DNA from: Nothophaeocryptopus gaeumannii
Taxonomy: Eukaryota > Ascomycota > Dothideomycetes > Mycosphaerellales > Mycosphaerellaceae
Assembly: GCA_031771865.1 (NCBI GenBank)
Contig: JASISA010000042.1
Span: forward strand, 1,047,501-1,111,500
DNA length: 64,000 bases
Direction of reading: 5' to 3'
The notes under the pieces were generated by a model. That model did not search any database and had not been told where the DNA came from. It was given only the letters and a program-made list of their open reading frames with translations. Made by a program: the position numbers and the translations under genes. Below are positions 21,649 to 33,067 of the stretch, in pieces. The first letter of the stretch is position 1, and every line of letters starts with the position of its first letter.

Positions 21649-22853
21649 CTACTGAATGCATCCCTCCTTCTTAGGTCTCTGCCTATAAAACCAATCCAAC
21701 ACTCCCGCCACACTCTCATTACTCACTCCCTCAGCCAATTCCAACCAATGCTGATTTGTAACTCCCTTATCATCCACCCAAGCATTCGATCCATTCGCAC
21801 TCGTAATGGAATTATACCCATAACTGTTCGCATACGCAAACAGCGACTTCACTCCTATGTCCTTCCACTTTTCCCCATCCAAGCCCAGAATCCCGTACAA
21901 AACCGACACCGGATCCCAACTCTCCCTCCTCGTCTTACAACGTCCCACGTACCACTGATACGCCGCTAACACGGGGCTGTCGGGTGGTGCTTGAGAAGCG
22001 AGATCCTCTGCGGAGAATATACGTTCGCCGAGTTCGCCACCCGAGTATGTGACAGCCACTTCTTTTGGCCACTTCTCCAGCACAGTCCGCGTGGATACCG
22101 GATCTTTCCCACCGAAATTATATTCCCACCCTGAAGGGTATCGACCACCCATGATGACCAACTCGGATACCTTATCCACGATCAGTGTGTGATGTGTGGA
22201 GAGGGTGGAGTTGAGAAGGGCAGCGAGGTTTGTTAGAAAACCGGTGGAAATAATAGTCACGCATTCTGACTCCGCGGCTGAGAGAATTGAAGTGTAGAGG
22301 TCGACAGGGGTAAGGGTCGAGTTGGTGGAAGGAAGGGAATGAGGCAAGTTGTTGGCGAGTTTGGAGGCGTAGTCGCTGTTGCTGTGGGAGGTGTTAGTTT
22401 CGATGGCTTTTGGGTCTGGTGATGGATCTTGAACTCACACGAACTGATATGTGTCGACAAATTGCTCGTCTGTCAAAGGGCGGATGGCGCCGATGGGGAT
22501 GTTGCCATTGCCAAAATCAGTGTTGATGACCTGCCTCGGATGTGAGTATGTCTGACGATGGAGCTGAATATGACAAAAGTGACACCAACATTAGCCGCCA
22601 ACGCTCCATACTTGGAATGAGTATTGATCATGACAGCCTTCAAGTCACATAGTCCGCAATTGTGAAGGACATTGGCAACTGCGAGGGCTCCAACATCGTC
22701 GACGTCTGAGAAGATGTCCGTGTCGATGATTATCGATTTTGGAGGTGCGGCGCCACTGTTACATGAGTGGGCGCCGGCAAGCAAGAACCACTCAAAGAGT
22801 AGAGCCAGCAAGAAGTATATTGTTGCTGCCATTGTTGCCAATACCATGTGCAA
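21649..22853 (-). CDS. secreted inosine-uridine-type nucleoside hydrolase
   Basis: Hydrolyses the N-glycosidic bond of ribonucleosides, giving base and ribose. Exons 22590-22853, 22439-22530 and 21649-22381 join in phase to 362 residues. A hydrophobic N-terminus (about residues 10-28) predicts export. The family's Ca-binding signature DTDxxxDxDD is present as DTDIFSDVDD at about residues 43-52, followed by a GALAAN and NTDFGN region. Later come TGFLTNLAALL and VIMGGRYPSGWEYNFGGKDP, the conserved Met-Gly-Gly and Asn segments of the active site. The role is probably scavenging of external nucleosides. Start at the first Met; the third codon is also Met. Confidence 0.9.
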
Positions 22854-23374
22854 GCCACGTGCGACGTGCTGTTGTTCGAGCTTTTTGGCCTATCTTTCGT
22901 GACGTCACCGGCACGGTAAGTGCATGTGAGGATTCCATACCACTACACTGGGCCAGACTTCCCAGAGATGAATCAACATCATCCTGCGATCGATTCTTCA
23001 TGCAATAGGAATGCGACCTCCTGTGTGCTCCTGTTCATACGCAACGCCGAATATCTCCCAGCTACAACCCACGCTTCCACAGATTCAAGCCAGGACCGAG
23101 GACGCCTGTTTTTGTTCGCTACCGGACATGGAGCCTGTGTCGATACTGATGTGATGCGCCAAGTGCTAAGCAGTCCAGTTGCTTCTGCATGGCGGAGCCG
23201 GCGTTCTGCCCCGTCGCCAGCCAGCTTTCAGAGTAGATGCCCAAGTGCAACGCGACATTCCAAATAGCACTTAACCCTCAGTACCTTCAAGATCTACGTC
23301 GCAGAGTCCATTAGCGAAGGGTCGACAGAGGTCAATGGGTTTTTAGGTGCATAGCTTCGCCGCTGTAAAATGTC
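22854..23374. other. intergenic, no gene seen
   Basis: Upstream region of the nucleoside hydrolase and downstream region of the hAT-like ORF. Short frames only. Confidence 0.5.
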
Positions 23375-24364
23375 CTACGCTTGCATGGGCATGAAGCCAT
23401 CCAGATGATCAGGAGTAAATTCGGCATCCTGATCAGTTGGATCTTGAGCCGCTCCATTAACAGTATCGTCGACCCAGCCGTGCTTCAGTCGCAGACTCCA
23501 GAAGGTGCAAACGATACGATTGACAACATCAGGGCCAAGTTGATTCCTCTTCAAGATGTGGACAAAGCTGTGAGGCGACCAGTTGCGTTCGATCGTCTCG
23601 CTCGGTGGTGCGACGGCAAGAGCAATGATGCAGAGCTCGGCAAGATCCGGCTGCTGTTCGATCCAGAAGTTCTGCCACCATTGGATCGGCGTCATCTGAT
23701 CGCTCGCCATCCATAGCATCTCGTTTGCGAATGGCCCTTGTTTGACTCTGAGGAGCGAGAGCATGCCGAGCAAGGCCGAAGCTTTGGCTGCATGGCCGTC
23801 GCAGTACTTCAGCAGGAATGCTTGCAGGGAGCGTGACTGTGTTTCTTCGTTGCTATCCAAGATCGCCGGCCGGCGATGGCGTTCTTGAGGATCCGCGAGG
23901 AAGGCAATAAACATCAGAGGTGCATCCACAAGAGCATGGGTGAGCTGGTGTCGGCTTGGTATCTTGAAGGCTGGTCGCAGTGTCCGAACAAACGCCCTGA
24001 AAGCTGGATGCTCGGCTACTGTGGGGTTTAGGCCTGCAGCATGGATCCATTGGGCGCATGCAGCTGTCGCGATGTCCTGTTCAGTGGAGGACATGGATCC
24101 GATGCCTCTGGTCCGGGCGCGTTGCTGCTGCTGAAGCTCCGCGGCCGAGGGCAGAGTCGGGTCCAGGCGATGAGGTTGATATGTCCGCCATAGCTGCTCT
24201 GGGAGCTCTGTACAGCGCTGGAGATGCTCGATCACACGCGCCTTTTCATTCGAAGTCCATTCGGTGAGGCAGTGTTTGCAGGTGACACGAGGATGGCGCT
24301 TGCCTGAGTCCTCGTCGAAGTTCCGAGTCACCTCCAGCCAGCACTCATCGCGTCCGCGGGGCAT
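23375..24364 (-). CDS. hAT-transposase-derived BED-finger protein, possibly domesticated
   Basis: Uninterrupted 329-codon ORF with balanced base composition. The N-terminus has a BED-type zinc finger: VTCKHC with the paired His/Cys downstream in VIEHLQRC. The C-terminus has the hAT dimerisation signature: PPSETIERNWSPHSFVHILKRNQLG followed by a short helix with FWSLRL. In full-length hAT transposases (600-900 residues) a catalytic RNase-H-like domain with DDE residues lies between these parts. Here only about 230 residues separate them and no catalytic block is recognisable. The ORF is intact while the nearby Tc1 element is full of stops, suggesting either recent arrival or retention as a host DNA-binding protein. 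No terminal inverted repeats were found. Confidence 0.75.
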   Translation of the reverse strand: MPRGRDECWLEVTRNFDEDSGKRHPRVTCKHCLTEWTSNEKARVIEHLQRCTELPEQLWRTYQPHRLDPTLPSAAELQQQQRARTRGIGSMSSTEQDIATAACAQWIHAAGLNPTVAEHPAFRAFVRTLRPAFKIPSRHQLTHALVDAPLMFIAFLADPQERHRRPAILDSNEETQSRSLQAFLLKYCDGHAAKASALLGMLSLLRVKQGPFANEMLWMASDQMTPIQWWQNFWIEQQPDLAELCIIALAVAPPSETIERNWSPHSFVHILKRNQLGPDVVNRIVCTFWSLRLKHGWVDDTVNGAAQDPTDQDAEFTPDHLDGFMPMQA

Positions 24365-24646
24365 GTCGAGAGGGAGGAGGAGCAGCAGCAGCAGCGGGAG
24401 ATGGGATATCTGTGGTAGTTCCGCGCTGTCGCCGGTTGGTGATGTGTACGTGCGAGATCCACGCGTGGCATCGGTGGAAGTGACGGCGGCGATTCGAGAA
24501 AGAGGTGGCTGATCTGTGTCCGGCCAGCCTCGGCAACATCCGTACCAAGCTTTTCAAGCCCGACGATCGTCAATTAAACCACTCCACTATCCCCCCGTGC
24601 CTCCAACGCCCAAGGCGGCAAAGCTCTTGGTCTCAACCCCGACCAT

Positions 24647-24974
24647 GGCGATCGAATCTGGTTCGAGAACCACTTCCTCTGGACCAACCCAAATTGCCAA
24701 GACAAATGCCCACAATTGTCGAAAGACCTTTCCACAGTGCTGCTGGCTTGGCAGAAACAAACGCACCCGGGTGTTCCACCCACCAGTTGTAAGTCTGGAG
24801 ATGTGAACACCATCAACTACAACCCACTTTTCATGAACGACGCGGCACCAGGCCATAAATGTGTACTCCAGCTATGAATCGGAGAATTTGAATAGACTCA
24901 ATAGCATCAAAGCAGCCTACGACCCGACAGGTTTCTTTACCAATAGACAGGGAGGATTTAAACTGCCTGCGTAA
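24647..24974 (+). pseudogene. C-terminal remnant of a FAD-linked oxidoreductase
   Basis: The frame from 24647 contains NYNPLFMNDAAPGHK. Then, after a one-base frame change near 24858, it continues VYSSYESENLNRLNSIKAAYDPTGFF and ends at TAA. This is the end of berberine-bridge-type (BBE) FAD oxidoreductases, whose last 40 residues read Tyr-x-rLxxIKxxYDPxxxF. Full genes are about 1.5 kb; no FAD-binding PCMH domain lies upstream, so only about 110 residues remain. The frameshift and truncation mark it as a fragment. Confidence 0.6.
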
Positions 24975-25859
24975 ACGACAGCATATCAACAGCAAGCATG
25001 ACAGGTGTATGCATGGATAGGATATGACAATCAAGAAAAAGACCCCGTCTCACATTCGGGTCTTCAACATCAAGCTGTCTCAGTAACCACAGGCCAATTG
25101 AAACTCAGCGGGATCGCGTCCTCATTGGACGTAGAAGTCGCGGCCGGCTTTCAGCACTTTTCCGCAGCACTAACCAAGATGAAGACGCTTTCCACCATTT
25201 TGGCGTTCCAGTTAGTCGCCATGTTGGGAATCTATCCTCCCATCGTGCTCGTAAAGGGCTGGCGGTTGCTGTGATCCAATTGAAACATCTCGAGTCAGGC
25301 GGTCGGGAGAGTATCTTGTACATGTAGCGCAATGTAGGTCGTATGAGATGGTTGGGAGCGTTCTGTGCGCAGCGAGTTGGTTTCCACAGGGGGGTATGAG
25401 CGCGTCTAACGATTCCTTGAGTGCAATAATTCCATGCTTGTGTCTGATCTGCGACGAGCGAGGTCCGTCAAGGTGTTCGTGGGAACAAGCCGAGGAGAGA
25501 TGCAAGATGGATGAGGAGGGCTCGATGCGATAGGAGACGTGATGATTGATAGAGTTCGCTGCATGGTACATCGTCGTCAGGTCGTAATGCCTCAGGCTAC
25601 AAGGTTTGGCTACGGCTCGGTCCATCCAGCTTGAAACCCGCTTCTGCCGAGTGCCCGAGCATCTTCGCAGCAGTTCGCTTTCTCATCTCACACCTGCCAA
25701 ATATCCTCGCTCTCTCACACCAGCACACCCTCACCTTCACCACCGACGACGCACATATCAGCTGAACATGCCCACTTGATACATGAACACCGATTGTTGA
25801 AACAGTCTTGCGCACGACGCTCCACGACAGGCGCCGCGCGCCGACCTCCAACCACCAAC
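24975..25859. other. intergenic, upstream of PRP39
   Basis: No convincing gene. A 31-codon ORF near 25180 begins with a hydrophobic stretch but is too short to call. The last 200 bases are pyrimidine-rich and form the probable PRP39 promoter and 5' leader. Confidence 0.45.
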
Positions 25860-28013
25860 ATGGCCGACTTCAGCTATACCGACGACCGTGAGCTCCACAA
25901 GCTGAATGAGCAGGTGGTGAGTGCGCGGGCTGAGGCGCAAATCATGTTCATCGCTGACGAGCGACACAGATGCTCGATCCGGAAGAATTCGAGCACTGGG
26001 AGAAGCTCGTTCGCGCAGCAGAGTCGCAAGAAGGCGGCCTCAACCGGAACTCGAGTCCCCAAGCTATCGCAGCCACCCGAGACACCTACGACCGCTTCCT
26101 CGCACGCTTCCCCCTTTTCTTCGGATACTGGAAGAAATATGCGGATCTTGAGTTCAGCATCGGCGGCACCGAGGCCGCAGAGATGGTATGTTTCAACGAG
26201 GATATCACCAGGTCAGGCAGCATGCTGACGATTTGAAACCAGGTCTACGAGCGCGGCGTTGCGAGCATAGGCATCTCCGTTGACATCTGGGCCAACTATT
26301 GCGCCTTCAAAGTTGAGACCAGCCACGACGCCGACGTGATCAGAGAGTAAGTTGGAGGGACAATCTTTCCTTCCCTGCCCATAACATCACAGAAGTCGTT
26401 CAAAAGACAACTCGGCCTCTGTGGGATTCGTGCTTGATATAGCACTGAGTTGGTGAGATCTCCGACCCACAAGCCTGCTTGCTACGAGTGTCTTACGTCT
26501 TACCTATCAGCTCCGCACTTCACCATTGCGCTCACCTCGTCGCGATTGTTCTCACACGACCCGTTCCCAATTATGGAATCCGGTTTTGTCTTTGAAACGG
26601 AGCTTGCCAGGCACCAAAGTCAAGATGTTCGCCACCCTCATTCCACTTCTGTTGCCTCCCACTTATCATCCCACTTCGCACACTGTCTTCTAACACCGCT
26701 GTTACAGACTATTCGATCGCGGCGCCGATAGCGTTGGCCTGGACTTTCTCGCACATCCATTCTGGGACAAATACCTGGAATTTGAAGAACGTCTCGAATC
26801 TCAGGACCGCATCTTCACCATCCTAAGTCGCATCGTCCACATTCCTCTCCACCAGTATGCTCGTTACTTCGAGCGATATCGCGGCATAGCCGCCAACCGG
26901 CCAGTTGAGGAACTGGCGCCTGAAGAGATCATCGGCCAATTCCGTGACGAGATTGCGCAGGAAAGTGGCCAGAAATCAAGGAATGCCGCAGACCTCGACC
27001 GCGACCTACGAGCACGGTTAGACGCGTACCATCTCGAGGTATTCAACCGAACGCAGAATGAAACAACGAAGCGCTGGACCTACGAATCAGAGATCAAGCG
27101 TCCATACTACCACGTAACCGAAGTGGATGAGCCGCAGCTTGCGAATTGGGACAAGTATCTGGACTTCGAGGAGGGTGAGGGTGACTACCTCCGTACCAAG
27201 TTTCTCTACGAGCGGTGCCTCGTGACATGCGCCAACTACTCCAAGTACTGGCAACGATATGCACAGTGGACATTAGGTCAGACTGACAGGCCCCAAACCG
27301 TGCGCAACGAGGAAGCTCGCATCATCTATGCACGCGGCAGCTGCACCTATGTCTGGATTGCCGAACCCAAAATTCGGTTGAGCTATGCGCGCTTCGAGGA
27401 ATCTCTAGGCAGACCGGACACCGCGATCGCAATCCACGAGGCAATACTAGCAAATCTGAATGCCGATCTGGAGACAATTATCTCTCTTGCTCACACACAT
27501 CGCCGCCAGAACGGTATTGATGCGGCTGTTGCAGTGCTCAACCAACACATCAGCAGACAAGAGTATGATTCGCGCATTCGCGGGACCCTGGTCAACGAAT
27601 TGGCCCGTCTGACGTGGAAGGTCAAGGGAGATGTAGAGGGCGCCCGCAAGATTTTTCAAACCCATCAGCAATGGTTCCTGGACTGTAAACAGTTTTGGGT
27701 TGGATACTTCGATTTCGAACAAGCGCAGCCTACTTCCGAGAAAGAGGAGCCAGAGCGCTATAAGCGCGTGAAGGCCGTATACAATGACATCCGCCAGAAA
27801 TCGCTTCTGTCACCAGACGTTATCAAGAGCTTGTCAGGCCAATACTTCCAGTACTTGCTTGAGCGCGGCGACAAGGACGCGATGGCTGAGTATGTCCAAC
27901 TGGACATGGAAATCAACGGAGGCTATACTGTCTCGGCCAAGGCTAAGGCCGCCGCAGATGGCAAGCAGAGCACGCAGCGACGCGCGCAGGAGAACGGTCA
28001 TCCGCGGAACTAG
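25860..28013 (+). CDS. PRP39: U1 snRNP splicing factor Prp39
   Basis: Prp39 is a HAT-repeat scaffold of the U1 snRNP that helps commit pre-mRNA 5' splice sites. Four exons join in phase: 25860-25916, 25970-26185, 26243-26346 and 26708-28013, giving 560 residues. Half-a-TPR (HAT) repeats run through the protein: WEKLVRAAE, YDRFLARFPLFFGYWKKYADLE, VYERGVASIGISVDIWANYC, HPFWDKYLEFEERLE, NWDKYLDFEE, YLRTKFLYERCL and YSKYWQRYAQW. The length matches filamentous-fungal Prp39. Intron 3 is 361 nt, several times longer than the others. The C-terminus is basic and disordered. Confidence 0.95.
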
Positions 28014-28214
28014 GTGGACTCGCCGCTTGTCGGTTCGCCCCTCAATTGATACGCGAGTCGAAAGCGCATTGGAATATTAACGCCTGCCGTCCAAACCAAC
28101 ATTTTGTAGATGATCATCAGGCGTACTGGGTAGGAATAGCAAGAAGGCGCAGGAGATCCCTAAGGACACACTTTTGCGGATTGTGTAAGATACCCACGCG
28201 ACCCTCACCTGGCG

Positions 28215-28500
28215 CCCATAGCTAGCTTCTTGTGTGCAGAAAGTTGAGTCAATCATGCGCTCTGCGCAAATGAGAATTGCTGAGCTCACTCTCCGCAGCT
28301 ATTGGAGGATGATATACTGAGCCAGGTTCCCTATACTCAGCTTCTTTTGTGCAGACGATGGGATCATGCGCTCTTGCGCAATTGTGAATCGGTGAGCGTG
28401 CCTCCGGCGGCCACGAGGAACTGACACACATCACTAGATCCAACACCCGGCTTCTCGTGTGCCCACAGTTGGAGCATGCGCTTTGTGCGTGCGAGAAAGG
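28215..28500. repeat. three degenerate direct repeats, about 110-115 bp apart
   Basis: Related segments begin with GCTTCT at 28225, 28340 and 28450. Each continues with a TGTGC-containing stretch and then ATGCGCT about 35-45 bases later. Spacing is 115 and 110 bp. They lie in the gap between PRP39 and the next gene; no coding frame explains them. Confidence 0.6.
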
Positions 28501-28822
28501 AAGAACGTGCCTTCCATTCTCACGAGGAGCCTGACAGGCCTGTCAAGCACCTCCACATACAAGACTCAAACTTCTGCCTCCAGCCTTCTGCTGTTCGACA
28601 TCCGACCTCAAGGCAGCTCCCGAATATTCACACAATATATCGAATACCCACCCTTCTATCAGGAGAACGCTCACTAGCACCGGAAGGAGCCAAGAGATCT
28701 GAAACATCTGTCCCAAGCACTTTGTTCGACAGTCGACCTCGGAGACACCCCTAGGATTACGCCAGTTCTCTGCATTAACCCTCCAAACACAGTCACTGGC
28801 ACTTGAAGCTACCTGCGACACC

Positions 28823-30200
28823 ATGCGGCTGGCGGTGTACGCCCTGCTTCTAGCGTCGTTCTGCGCAGGTACTGTGCTGCCGTCGAACGGGGCTATTCTT
28901 GACGAAAAAGCGTTGGCAAATGCGACTCAAGCGGATGCTTCGAACAATTTCACTGCGAAGATGTACAGCACTGCCGTCAGTGCTAGCTCTGCGTTGCCTG
29001 GACAGGAGAACAATATCATCCAGCTGACTGCCCCGGGCAATGTCACTGGCAAGGCGAACAACACTGCCGGACATGCTTGCCTGGCGCCGCCCAAGATGAA
29101 GGACAATGCTACTCACAGGCAGGTCCCCAGTGCTAGTCATAGACGGGCTCCTGGAAGCCTTGCCCCCATTGCCGGTGAGGAGGTCAGGCAACAGTATTTG
29201 CAAGTCGGGTGCCACCTCTGGCAGTACATGTTTGCGACAGAAGATGAGTTGAGGCGCGATCATGGGAGTAATTGGCAGTCAACCACCGGGTTAGATTGGA
29301 TGGACAATTGGCAATCGCTCAGTGTCGGTATGCCAAACGATATGAGGGTCGTTGCACCATATCTTGATGGATTGAAAGGCGTTGATGGTATACTCATCGC
29401 CGATAGAGTAATCAATGCGAATGGGAGGGCGAGAGCTAACCTAGCTCCCACGGTGCAACTGATGCCGGAGTCTTCTTGGGTGGAGGAAACCTTTACGGTA
29501 AGTGGTGATAGACACGCCGCGCTAGCGAGATACTGACGAAAAAGTGTAGAGTCCACACTTGCATGGTCTGTACACACACGTCCTGGACGCGAGGACCAGG
29601 GTTATAGGTGAGAGTCCCTCTAAACGATCACCGCTCGAGACATACTAATCAAGAATAGTGGTGAAACAAGGCGCTGATTCTATGGTTTCGACCAGCTCAG
29701 AAGCGACACAGTGGTCTGATATGGCCTACCACACTTATATGAGAGACGGCGGCCGCCCACGCGGCCACGATTAACGGTCATACTCACCTCCTTCTTGGTT
29801 CCTGATCAAGACCGTGGCCAATTCAAACACGCTCAGCGTAATCTCCTGGTGTCTTTTGATCCACAACTACAACAGCATCCCTCATTGGCCCGGCATTACG
29901 TTTCCAGTTGGGAGCTTTTGCTATGATCTCGTGCTCGGCGACCCCATGTCGGCTCAAATTGGCTGGCTCTATGTGCGGCATAAATTTAAATTCAAGCCCG
30001 CTGCGCTGGGCTCGGTCACGGTCTATCAAAGCGGCAGGCAAGATGAGCAAGGCCATGAGCTTCCTGATATGCTCTGGTGGGGCATCCGGGTTGTTGATGA
30101 ATTGACTAAGGCGAGGGACGAGAATCTTGCATATTCTCAGGTGGATCCGTTCGGGAATGACTATCCGCATAAGCTGGTGCCGAAGGAAGAGATGAGGTGA
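28823..30200 (+). CDS. secreted protein, family not recognised
   Basis: ATG at 28823 is followed by a signal peptide (about residues 1-18; LAVYALLLASFCAG). An Asn/Ala/Thr-rich region with several N-glycosylation sequons comes next, then a folded-looking part containing QVGCHLWQYMFATEDELRRD and WMDNWQSLSVGMPNDMRVV. Exon 1 is 28823-29497; exons 29550-29607 and 29659 onward join in phase. That third exon meets a TAA at 29772-29774, after 282 residues. A further open frame, 29814-30200, carries protein-like sequence (GITFPVGSFCYDLVLGDP, AALGSVTVYQ) that probably belongs to the same gene. Either another intron or a frame break must separate them. A related partial copy follows at 30562. Function unknown. 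Confidence 0.5.
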
Positions 30201-30561
30201 TGGAAATCTCCAACGCCGCTGTACGTGCGGCGTGTCGGCATACTTCAGTTCGGACAATGGCTTCACGGATATGATTAAATCTGCAGAACGGAACGACAAG
30301 ATCCGTCTTGCTTACGATATACTCATACAGCTTCATACATCTTCATTGGACCACGGGTGTCTCTCTCATCTTCAGCCAATCCTCTCCCCATGCGCCAGAA
30401 ACACAGCGTGCAGTAACACGTTGCACTCTTTGGAAAAATCAAAATATCTCACTGATTGCCTGCTCTGAGCCCAGAACGCAACTCGCATAGAACGACTCCA
30501 GCCTGCGATGACTGCTCACTACACCATGATCCTGGGAACCCAATAATCAGAGAATATTGCT

Positions 30562-30861
30562 TTGTTCCTGGCAACCAATAAGTCTCGAATGCGCGTTGCT
30601 GCTCTTGGATCAGTAACGGTCTACAAGGATCGAGTCTCTGGCATGCCGGCTCTGCTGTGGTGTGCGACCGTGAACCTGACAGGAGAATTGATCCAGGCGC
30701 TCGCCGCCAATCAAGAATACCAGTGTTCGAATGGGAACGAGCGTGAACTCAGCTTTCCATTTCCAATTACGCCCAAAAGAAGCCACGGCTATAAGATCAG
30801 CGGCGCGGGAATCGCAGCACGTCTCTGGCCTGTGGAACAGAGCTCTGCTCCAGCGACGTAA
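30562..30861 (+). pseudogene. partial tandem copy of the preceding gene's 3' end
   Basis: The frame contains RVAALGSVTVYKDRVSG and, after it, LLW...ELIQALAANQEYQ. These match in order the KPAALGSVTVYQSGRQD, MLWW and ELTKARDENLAYS segments of the end of the gene at 28823-30200. Only about 60 residues correspond, and no upstream half is present. A truncated duplication is the simplest reading. Confidence 0.5.
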
Positions 30862-33067
30862 AACTGTCCTCTGATGGAGGGTGGCCTTTGAGCTTGCGGG
30901 ATTCATTTGCTGTACTGAGTCGACTGGATAGACAATACGAATTGCTCTCCTATCCAAACCAGCCTTTGCCCTCTTTCCGCTTCTGCTCTTTCATCTCCTC
31001 CATCTGCAGATCGCGTCAGTAATCACCGACGACATGATAGGGAAGCACATACCCATTTCTTCTTGCAGTCCTTGTACGCACTACAGTAACGTCAGCCTTC
31101 ATGTTCCAGGTCCTAATAGCTGCGATCGACTCACTCAAAGTAATCCATACACATCGCCCGATCACCTCCATTTCTCCGCAGACACTTCAAACTCCTATCT
31201 GCAGCTTCTTGGCATGGGTCGAAGTATTCACTGTATCTCTTGCTACACCTAACTGTTAGCAGCAGCTCATCATCAAGCCCACCCAACTGCGCCAAATTCT
31301 CGTTCGTGGAACATCAGTGGCTGATCACATACCTCGAGAATCTAGCACTTCCCTTCTGCCATTCCGACTCAGGATCTCCTTCCCCTTCCTTTCCGGACAT
31401 GAGTGTCAAATTCGCATCAAACGATGGTGGATCGAAGGAATCTTGATGGAATGGAATCGAGACGCCACACATGAAGTTTTGAAGGTGTCTGTGCTTGTTG
31501 CTCGGATGAGCGGGCCGAAGCGAGAACAGCGACAGCGACCTTCAACATTCTTCCTCTCTCCGTCTCCCTTTTCCCTTTACTTACTCAAACATCCTCTGTG
31601 CTATCACATGCCGGCATTGTTTCTGGATGCTTTTGACAGGAGCTGATGCCTCGTAGCCTTACGCCCTCCCCTCTGGATCACCGGATTCTCCTTCCCCATG
31701 CAGTATTCGAATCCCATGGCACATATATACCTCACACTAAGCACCGCGCCACTCATGAACTGATTCTCGCGCACCCGCCGCCTTCTCGCGTCGCACAAGG
31801 ATCAAAAATTGATCATATGCCTTGATAATAGCGCGGCCGCACAGTTGCGCGGCCTTCTAGGTGCTGCCAGCCGGGTATGAAGAGCGGGCTTTGGCCAAAG
31901 GTGGTATACTTTCACGTCTTGTCTCATTCAGATAGCTTAAGTACTATTTTCTCCTGTCTGCACTGCGGTATGGCCTTCGACGCAACATCCACAGTCCCTG
32001 CCCTTACAAGTCCTCTCTTCCGCCCACGACAGCATCACAACTCTATCCGCAACACTCACGAACTACACCTTCTCCGGGCCATTATAATGTCCATCCAAAA
32101 TCTCACACACACCATCTCATCATCGCTGTACGCCTGCTTTCAAGCTATGAAGAGGGCAACACAGTATCTAGAATATCTCGATGATGGTACGCTGCCCACC
32201 TTCTTGCCAAACACTCGACGATCTTCCCTCCCACTGAATAGAATATAGCACAATTCTAGCGCCCTACGCAACTGCTCAGTAGCAATCTGCGAGCCCAAAC
32301 CATCGACTGGAACAATTGCATCTCAAAAAAAAAACGGCTATATGCCGGCCAATCGGCATATGAGTTCTCACTTCGACTGCTCAAGCGCCTTGTTCTCAGC
32401 TATTACGGAGTGCCCTACTCAAAGCTGGGTCAACAAAGACAATGCCAAAACCCCCGCTGAGTCGAAAGGCATAAAGCAAAATCTTTACCAACGAGACCCC
32501 ACAAATATTACGACTTCTACGATTCGATTTGCGTTCTTACTGAAGCGTTCTCGAACATCTGGGTTTCTCGCATCTGGGTTTTATTTCTAGCACAGCGTTC
32601 TGGGGCAATGCAACACGGCTTGGTGGGGGCAAATCGGGCGTGACTCTCATCATCATTGAGTCACTATCCTCAAAAGCGAAGGCGTTCTGGCAAGGAGCAG
32701 GGAATAGTCAGGGCTCAGCTTGTGCTTCGAGGTCCTTGTTTAAGATGCAAGCGAATTGAGTATATGCATGTGCAATATGAATATGTCCTTTGTACGTCGA
32801 TTATACAATACGTACTCAGGTCCTCTTTCTGTCCTCCTCTCCTCTTTCTGTATAAATAGTAAAAAGCGTTGCCGCGTTTTCCATCCAAACCCAAGAGACA
32901 TTACATTTAGTAATCCAATCTGACCTCCTCTCCTCTGTATGCAAAAACACCATCACCTGTCAGCTTTGAAGCTGACGCGGGCTCCAATCGACTCCAGACG
33001 CAATGCATCATAATGTCGTGATCCTCCAATCTGTACAATCCACTCCCTCTCTTCCCTCTTCCTTTTC
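30862..33067. other. 2.2-kb stretch without a supported gene
   Basis: Many short plus-strand frames occur, none with a domain. A 53-codon frame beginning at about 32086 could be a small gene but has no other support. The stretch contains a nine-base A run near 32326 and several pyrimidine-rich tracts. It separates the secreted-protein duplicates from the 3' end of the TBC gene. Confidence 0.45.

Noticed and set aside
25179..25274. 31-codon ORF with hydrophobic start
   Set aside because: Too short, no splice continuation in phase, and the hydrophobic part is weak.
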